Shown here: one piece after another, positions 5,695-10,308 of the stretch
Layout of the letters: each line of letters starts with the position of its first letter
Position numbering within the stretch: position 1 is the stretch's first letter
Source: an uncultured Flavobacteriales bacterium
GTDB taxonomy: Bacteria > Bacteroidota > Bacteroidia > Palsa-965
Assembly: GCA_946478675.1 (NCBI GenBank)
Contig: CAMLEF010000147.1
Location: 1-10,308, forward strand
DNA: 10,308 bases
Direction: 5' to 3'
Program-made: the position numbers and the translations under genes
The notes under the pieces: model-generated
Database searches by the model: none
Told to the model about the DNA's origin: nothing
The model's input: only the letters and a program-made list of their open reading frames with translations

Positions 5695-6513
5695 ATGCGC
5701 CCGTTGCGATTTCTTCTGCTGCTGTTCCTGGTGATTGCCGGAAAAACGCTTTCCGCACAGGATACGATTTATAGAGTCAACCGCGAAATGATCCTCGCGA
5801 AAGTCACGGAGGTCGGTCAGTACGATGTCCGTTACAAACGCGCGAGCAACCTGGAAGGACCTGCTTATACGATTCGCAAGACAGAAGTCTGGAAAATCGT
5901 TTACGCCAATGGTCAGACGGATTATTTCAATGCGCCGCATAATGTTCGTGGTGCTTACGATCCGGAACATACGCCGCGTCCTGCGATGATCGGCATTAAT
6001 TCTTTCGATCTTTTGTTCGGCGTGGTGACGCTGGAAGGCGAATACAACGTCTCGAATGAACTGGCGTTGCGTGTTCCGTTATCGTTCGGCGTGTCGGCGC
6101 TGGCGGGTGCCGATCCTTCGACGGATTATTTTTATTACTACAGCCGCGACAAAATTTTCTCCACCGGCCTGAAAGCGTTGTTTTTTCCTGCCGGGCAAAA
6201 TCACATCGCGAATTATTATCTCGGTGTGGCCGGCGAATACGGCGTGGTGCGCAATCTTTCTTATTCCTACGGTTATCCTTATCCGCAGCCTTCGCCCGTC
6301 ATCAGCCGTCATTGGTACATCGGCACCGGGATCGTCAATGGCGTACAGCTGCAGGCTTCCGAACATATCTTCATTAATCTCGACGTCGTGTTCGGCATGA
6401 ACGTTTCCGATTACATCAACAGCACCTATCGGCCGATGGGACGTCTCGGCATCACGATGGGTTATCGCTTCGGAAAAGTTCCTCCGGCGCCTGCCGCTCC
6501 CGGGAAGAAGTAA
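5695..6513 (+). CDS. secreted Bacteroidota outer-membrane beta-barrel protein, function unknown
   Basis: A 272-residue exported protein. The chosen ATG at 5695 begins a signal peptide (MRPLR, Leu-rich core, LSAQ at 19-22); an earlier TTG at 5635 would hide it. The mature N-terminus, from DTIYRVN to KIVYANG (about 23-75), is a small beta-rich module I know from many Bacteroidota proteins, where DTIY and IVYANG recur. The remainder alternates polar and hydrophobic residues with many Tyr, Phe and Gly, and ends in LGITMGYRFGK, like the last strands of a small outer-membrane barrel. A Pro/Ala tail follows. It is divergent from the TonB receptor and abuts the beta-mannosidase gene end to end (TAA at 6511-6513, opposing stop at 6514). 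Function is unknown; a structural or adhesion-type envelope role is possible. Confidence 0.75.
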   Translation: MRPLRFLLLLFLVIAGKTLSAQDTIYRVNREMILAKVTEVGQYDVRYKRASNLEGPAYTIRKTEVWKIVYANGQTDYFNAPHNVRGAYDPEHTPRPAMIGINSFDLLFGVVTLEGEYNVSNELALRVPLSFGVSALAGADPSTDYFYYYSRDKIFSTGLKALFFPAGQNHIANYYLGVAGEYGVVRNLSYSYGYPYPQPSPVISRHWYIGTGIVNGVQLQASEHIFINLDVVFGMNVSDYINSTYRPMGRLGITMGYRFGKVPPAPAAPGKK

Positions 6514-9099
6514 TCAGATCCCGTTGATCGTGCGCACGACGAGCTGTTGCTTCAGCTGTTCGGCGGTGAGATCGCTTTTGATCCTTACCACGCGTTCTTC
6601 ATTCGGCAGCAGGTCGAAACCGTTGTCGCTGAAAATCGCATTCGGATCGTTGATGCTGAGGTAAACGCTTTTCGCGAGCTGGACCGTGCGCAGGGTGATG
6701 GTGCGATAACCGTCGGCCTCTTTCCCGGGAGAAACGTCGAAGATGAGGCCCGGATCTTTTGCAAGCGCGAGGTCTTTTACCGGAACGAAATAATGATTCG
6801 CTGCAATCGTTTTCCCGCCGTCGTAATTGAACGCGACGTGCAGCATTCCTTTTTGCGGTGCAAGCGTATCGAGCAGCATTTTTTTGCTGAACGCAACCGC
6901 CACCCGCGAAGAACCTGCCCGCACAAACGAAGGCGATACGCTCGTGCGAACGATGTTGCCGTCGAGCCCCATCCATTGGAAGCCGAGCAATCCGTCGTGC
7001 TCCAGCGTGTCGTCGTTGACGAGGTAGATCAGCACGGAATCGTTGCGCTCGGTGATGGAGAGAATAACAGGCGCGTACAAATCTTTCAGCGCGTATTGCA
7101 GCAGCTTCGGTCTTCCGTAATAATCATTCGACGACCACGACGTGACGGGCCAGCAATCGTTGTATTGCCAGAAGAGCGAGCCCATGCAATACGGCCGTGC
7201 ACGACGGTGGGCTTCGATGGCGCGTGAAATGCCGTCGCGTTGCGCCACCTGCGAGAGGTACACGTAATCGCCAAAATTTTTTGTCGCAGGATAATCGCGC
7301 TGCAGGTACGTGTCGATTGTTTCGAAACCTTTCGGATGTTTCTGGTGAACGCGCAACGAAGGATCCGAGAGCGATTGACATCCCGGTGCGAACTGCGCGA
7401 TCGTGCGCTCGTCGGGCATTCCCTGGAAACCGAATTCGCTGACGAAACGGCCGACGTGTGAATCATAGGAGCTGAACGGTTCCATGCCCCACCAAACGCC
7501 CCAGTAATGCACGTCGCCGCCGGTGAACGCTTCATTATGTCCCCAACCGGTTTCGGGTGAAGAAGGCCAGTAGATCGCATTGCGGTCGAGCGTGTGCAGC
7601 AGGTTCTGCAGTCGTTCGTAGAAAAAGCTGTGATAGGAACTGAACAGCTGCACCGAATCTTTCGCGGCGATCTGCATTTCTTTTTGCCAGCCCCAGTTCA
7701 TCCAGCCTTCCGTGATCTCGTTGTTGCCGCTCCACACGACCACCGATCCGTGCTGCTGCAAGCGCTGGAATTGCCAGTTGCATTCACGCTCCATCATGCC
7801 GGTGAACTGCAATCCCGAAGGATAGATGCCGCCCGCGAACATAAAATCCTGCCACACCATGATGCCGAGCGAATCGCACATGTCGTAGAAGCGATCGTCT
7901 TCGTAAGCGCCGCCGCCCCACACGCGCAGCATGTTCATGTTCGATTGCTGCACCGTTTTCAGCAGCGAATAATACTTTTCCGTCGTCACGCGCGGCAGAA
8001 AATTATCGCAGGGAATCCAGTTCGCGCCTTTGCAGAAAACGGGTTTGTCGTTGAGATAAAACGTATGCGCAAAACCGGCTGCATCGGGATGACGATCGAG
8101 AATGATCTTGCGGATGGCGTACCGCACTTTGCGCACGATCTTCTGTCGCCCGAGGGAAAGCGTAACGGTGAATTCGTACTGCTCCGGTTTTCCCATGCCG
8201 TTGCACCACCACAGGCGCGGATGCGGAACGCTGAACGCAAATCCGAAACCGAGCGCTTTCAGCGAAGCGGTCGACGTGTTCAGGTACGTGGCGCCGCTGT
8301 TGTCGCTGACGGTAATGTGCAGCGGCTGTTTCTGCTGCGCGAGACTTTCCTTGAACAGGAAATCAAGCTCGAGCATGGCGGTGTCGTTCTGGATCGCTTC
8401 GGTGCGAATGGACAGATCGTCGAGCGCAAAACCGGTCCAGCCTTCGAGCCGCACGTTTTTCCAAACGCCACAAGTCACGAGCCGCGGGCCCCAATCCCAT
8501 CCGAACTGGTATTGTGCTTTGCGGATGAACACGCGATCGCCGCCGGGAAGGTTTTTGAAATCTTCTTTCGCTTTATTTTTTTCAATGAGCTCGCCGGCGG
8601 GATGAAAGACGATGCGCAAAACATTTTTCTTTTTCCGCAGGAACTTCGTTACATCGCAGGTGTACGGAATAAACATGTCTTCCGCCGTGAACAGCAGCGA
8701 ATCATTGAGGTAAACGTCGGCGTAGGTGTCGAGCCCTTCGAAATACAGCGCTTTCTTTTTCTGCTTCCAGAGTTTTTTGTCGCAATCGAAAACCGTTTTG
8801 TATTCCCAGGTCTTCGATTCCACCCACTGCACTTTTTCTTCGTTCATGCCAATGTAAGGATCGGGAATTTTGCCGTTCGCCATCAGGTCGGTGTGCACGG
8901 TTCCGGGAACGGTGGCAGGCAGCCATTCATTCTTGCCGCTCTCGGAAAATTGCCAGTTGCTGCTGAGGCTTTGGGTGAACGATTGCGAAAAAAGAGCAGA
9001 GGGAAGTAAAAGGAATAGAACCACGCAGACACGGAGGCACAGAGAAATGCAAACTCCGTGTCCCTGTGTCTCCGTGGTTAAGCTTTTGTTTTTCTTCAT
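6514..9099 (-). CDS. exported GH2 beta-mannosidase
   Basis: This 861-residue glycosidase should remove terminal beta-mannose, for example from Man-beta-1,4-GlcNAc of N-glycan cores or from manno-oligosaccharides. It has the GH2 layout: jelly-roll domain (about 45-220), Ig-like domain (about 221-330), TIM barrel (about 335-640) and C-terminal beta domains. WGGGAYEDDRFYDMCDSLGI (394-413) and VWQDFMFA (415-422) are beta-mannosidase signatures. Acid/base E461 lies in VWSGNNE and nucleophile E555 in VSEFGFQG. ATG at 9099 overlaps the cutC stop (ATGA), which with the signal peptide fixes this start over the longer open frame to 9417. The signal peptide is odd: residues 8-26 are encoded by a palindromic DNA repeat, and without them MKKNKSL would join VLFLLLPSALFSQ. 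Cleavage near SALFS-Q and a periplasmic location are inferred. Confidence 0.93.
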   Translation of the reverse strand: MKKNKSLTTETQGHGVCISLCLRVCVVLFLLLPSALFSQSFTQSLSSNWQFSESGKNEWLPATVPGTVHTDLMANGKIPDPYIGMNEEKVQWVESKTWEYKTVFDCDKKLWKQKKKALYFEGLDTYADVYLNDSLLFTAEDMFIPYTCDVTKFLRKKKNVLRIVFHPAGELIEKNKAKEDFKNLPGGDRVFIRKAQYQFGWDWGPRLVTCGVWKNVRLEGWTGFALDDLSIRTEAIQNDTAMLELDFLFKESLAQQKQPLHITVSDNSGATYLNTSTASLKALGFGFAFSVPHPRLWWCNGMGKPEQYEFTVTLSLGRQKIVRKVRYAIRKIILDRHPDAAGFAHTFYLNDKPVFCKGANWIPCDNFLPRVTTEKYYSLLKTVQQSNMNMLRVWGGGAYEDDRFYDMCDSLGIMVWQDFMFAGGIYPSGLQFTGMMERECNWQFQRLQQHGSVVVWSGNNEITEGWMNWGWQKEMQIAAKDSVQLFSSYHSFFYERLQNLLHTLDRNAIYWPSSPETGWGHNEAFTGGDVHYWGVWWGMEPFSSYDSHVGRFVSEFGFQGMPDERTIAQFAPGCQSLSDPSLRVHQKHPKGFETIDTYLQRDYPATKNFGDYVYLSQVAQRDGISRAIEAHRRARPYCMGSLFWQYNDCWPVTSWSSNDYYGRPKLLQYALKDLYAPVILSITERNDSVLIYLVNDDTLEHDGLLGFQWMGLDGNIVRTSVSPSFVRAGSSRVAVAFSKKMLLDTLAPQKGMLHVAFNYDGGKTIAANHYFVPVKDLALAKDPGLIFDVSPGKEADGYRTITLRTVQLAKSVYLSINDPNAIFSDNGFDLLPNEERVVRIKSDLTAEQLKQQLVVRTINGI
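9021..9077. repeat. 57-base palindromic repeat (CCACGGAGACACAG type) inside the beta-mannosidase signal sequence
   Basis: Two 24-base arms (9021-9044 and 9054-9077) are inverted copies matching at 19 of 24 positions, around a 9-base loop AAATGCAAA. Each arm is built of short GACACGGAG/GGCACAGAG-like units. Repeats of this CCACGGAGACACAG style are familiar as intergenic elements in many environmental bacteria; that is from memory. Here the element is 57 bases, exactly 19 codons, and is read in frame as T8 to V26 of the glycosidase precursor. It may have inserted without breaking the gene. Confidence 0.8.
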
Positions 9100-9797
9100 A
9101 AAAGTTTTTCTTTCAATTGAGCGATCAGCTCCGGGTGCGGCAAAACGTTTTCTCCGAAGCCGAAGCTGTCGCCGGAAGGAACGATGCGTTTGGCGGAAGC
9201 ATGAAATTCGTGACAGCCGGTTTGCGCTGCGATTTCCACGATGTTGGCAGGAGTAACGCCGGCGCCTGCTAGAATAGTAATGCGCCCGTTCGCTTTTCGC
9301 TGCAACTCTTTTAGCAGTGATGCGCCTTCCTGTGCGGAGGATTTTTGTCCCGAGGTGAGCACGCGTTTTACGCCGCAGCGGATGAGCGTTTCCAATGCCG
9401 CGAACGGATCGTAGCAAAGATCGAACGCGCGGTGAAAGGTGACGGGCAGGGGAGCAGCGAGCTGCACGAATTCTGCCAGCACTTTTTCATTCACGGAAAA
9501 ATCGTCGTTCAGAATGCCGAGCACGATGCCGTCAGCGCCGAGCGTTTTGAATTCCGAAATGTCGTGGCGCATCACTTCGATCTCCGTGCAGCGATAGAAA
9601 AAATCGCCGGCACGCGGGCGCACCATCACGAACACGGGAACATCGCCGTTCGCTTTCGCCATTTTCACTGCGCCGGAAGAAGGCGTCAATCCGCCCTCGG
9701 CATAACCGCTGCACAATTCGATGCGATCAGCTCCCGCTTCTGCTGCGATGATTGCGCCTTCGGGACTGAACACGGCAATTTCGAGCAGCTTCTTCAT
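9096..9797 (-). CDS. cutC: CutC family TIM-barrel protein
   Basis: A 233-residue cytosolic protein of the CutC family (E. coli CutC is about 248). Family motifs are visible: GADRIELCSGYAEGGLTPS (22-40), VMVRPRAGDF (58-67), FHRAFD (121-126), RVLTSGQ (145-151), LAGAGV (176-181) and EFHASA (197-202). ATG at 9797 is chosen because it forms an ATGA overlap with the upstream stop and begins the MKKLLEIAVFS typical of the family; an ATG at 9827 would add ten unrelated residues. Its stop likewise overlaps the beta-mannosidase start. CutC was named for copper tolerance, but the E. coli phenotype was later assigned to the MicL small RNA encoded at the end of that gene, so the protein's role is open. 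Here it lies between two glycosidase genes with no copper gene nearby, which suggests a part in glycan use. That role is inference. Confidence 0.92.
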   Translation of the reverse strand: MKKLLEIAVFSPEGAIIAAEAGADRIELCSGYAEGGLTPSSGAVKMAKANGDVPVFVMVRPRAGDFFYRCTEIEVMRHDISEFKTLGADGIVLGILNDDFSVNEKVLAEFVQLAAPLPVTFHRAFDLCYDPFAALETLIRCGVKRVLTSGQKSSAQEGASLLKELQRKANGRITILAGAGVTPANIVEIAAQTGCHEFHASAKRIVPSGDSFGFGENVLPHPELIAQLKEKLL

Positions 9798-10306
9798 TTG
9801 ACATCGATTTCGGAGACGAACAGCCATGCCGGGTTTCCTTCGCCGGGATTTCCGGCAGGAATTTTTCCGTACGGGTAAACGATGAGATGCACATATCGCG
9901 CGCGAACAGGATTGTAACTGCGATTGGCTGTACTTTCAGGCGCGAACGAACATTTGCCCGCCTCCCAATACGTAAAGCGATAACGGGCAGGCGCAAGTTT
10001 GTTGCTGAAATTGTTCGTCGGTGCGAACGACTGAAAATTCTTGCCGTCTTCCGAAGTTTCGATGCTGTAACTGTTGTACGCATAAATCCAGCTTGCCGAA
10101 TCGGTCAGCACGTGGAACGTCACGCATGATACCAGCGTGTCGCTGCCGAGATCGATCATCGCATCGAGCGTATCGCCCGACCAGCCGAGCCAGTCGGAAC
10201 CTTTCCACGGAAGTTTCTCTTCGCCGTTCTGGCCGTTGACGAGCGTGAGCGGCCCGCCGGAATTGTATGCCGGGTGAGGCGGTTTACGAAGAGGAATCGG
10301 CTTTCC
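9794..10306 (-). CDS. C-terminal part of a probable GH20 beta-N-acetylhexosaminidase (partial)
   Basis: The frame runs in from the right edge and gives 170 residues ending at TGA 9796-9794. It is all beta in character: LTLVNGQNGEEKLPWKG, then WLGWSGDTLDAMIDLG, YSIETSEDGKNF and, at the end, YVHLIVYPYGKIPAGNPGEG followed by AWLFVSEIDVK. This matches the discoidin-like (F5/8 type C, CBM32-like) domain that closes many Bacteroidota GH20 beta-hexosaminidases, which release terminal GlcNAc or GalNAc. The catalytic domain is outside the window, so GH20 is inferred from this tail and from the neighbours; another enzyme with the same domain is possible. The internal ATG at 10159 is not the start. The stop overlaps the cutC start by four bases, making a three-gene operon with cutC and the beta-mannosidase. 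Confidence 0.75.
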   Translation of the reverse strand, partial: GKPIPLRKPPHPAYNSGGPLTLVNGQNGEEKLPWKGSDWLGWSGDTLDAMIDLGSDTLVSCVTFHVLTDSASWIYAYNSYSIETSEDGKNFQSFAPTNNFSNKLAPARYRFTYWEAGKCSFAPESTANRSYNPVRARYVHLIVYPYGKIPAGNPGEGNPAWLFVSEIDVK

Positions 10307-10308
10307 GG

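Noticed and set aside
7594..9009. Long open frame on the plus strand (471 codons)
   Set aside because: It is wholly antisense to the well-supported beta-mannosidase; its Arg/His/Val-rich product looks like no protein family and arises from codon bias of the GH2 gene.
9100..9417. Longer N-terminus for the beta-mannosidase
   Set aside because: It overlaps cutC in another frame, is Arg-rich, and the ATGA overlap plus signal peptide support the start at 9099.

Overview
The window looks like a chromosomal segment from a Bacteroidota bacterium, probably of the Chitinophagales/Sphingobacteriales type. This is inferred from four things: a TonB-dependent receptor with an N-terminal carboxypeptidase-like domain, secreted proteins whose signal peptides end in Ser-Ala-Gln or Phe-Ala-Gln, A/T-rich tracts instead of Shine-Dalgarno sequences before start codons, and a GH20-cutC-GH2 glycan cluster. 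GC content is intermediate and base composition looks even along the window. I saw no tRNA, rRNA, CRISPR, insertion sequence or phage gene.

Region 1 (1-125) is the 3' end of an unidentified plus-strand gene. Its stop codon overlaps that of the next, convergent gene.

Region 2 (122-3341, all minus strand) is a compact arsenic-resistance operon. In transcription order it encodes ArsR (CxC repressor), an uncharacterised class I SAM methyltransferase, the arsenite methyltransferase ArsM, a 53-residue peptide with 15 cysteines that resembles a metallothionein, a NIP-like aquaporin and a thioredoxin-type arsenate reductase ArsC. No ArsB or ACR3 pump is present, so the channel probably supplies the arsenite exit route. 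Two near-identical palindromes, ATCGT-N6-ACGAT, lie directly before the arsR and arsM start codons and are strong ArsR operator candidates. The logic would be: ArsC reduces arsenate to arsenite, the channel lets arsenite leave, ArsM methylates it, and the Cys-rich peptide may bind what remains in the cytosol. The peptide has the best claim to be something undescribed.

Region 3 (3385-6513) holds a minus-strand TonB-dependent receptor and, divergently, a small secreted or outer-membrane beta-barrel protein typical of Bacteroidota. Their link to the arsenic genes is unproven.

Region 4 (6514-10308, minus strand) is a glycan-degradation operon: the C-terminal part of a probable GH20 beta-N-acetylhexosaminidase, then cutC, then a GH2 beta-mannosidase. 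The genes are chained by two ATGA stop/start overlaps. The set fits breakdown of the Man-beta-1,4-GlcNAc core of N-glycans. A 57-base palindromic repeat of intergenic type sits in frame inside the signal-peptide coding region of the beta-mannosidase.
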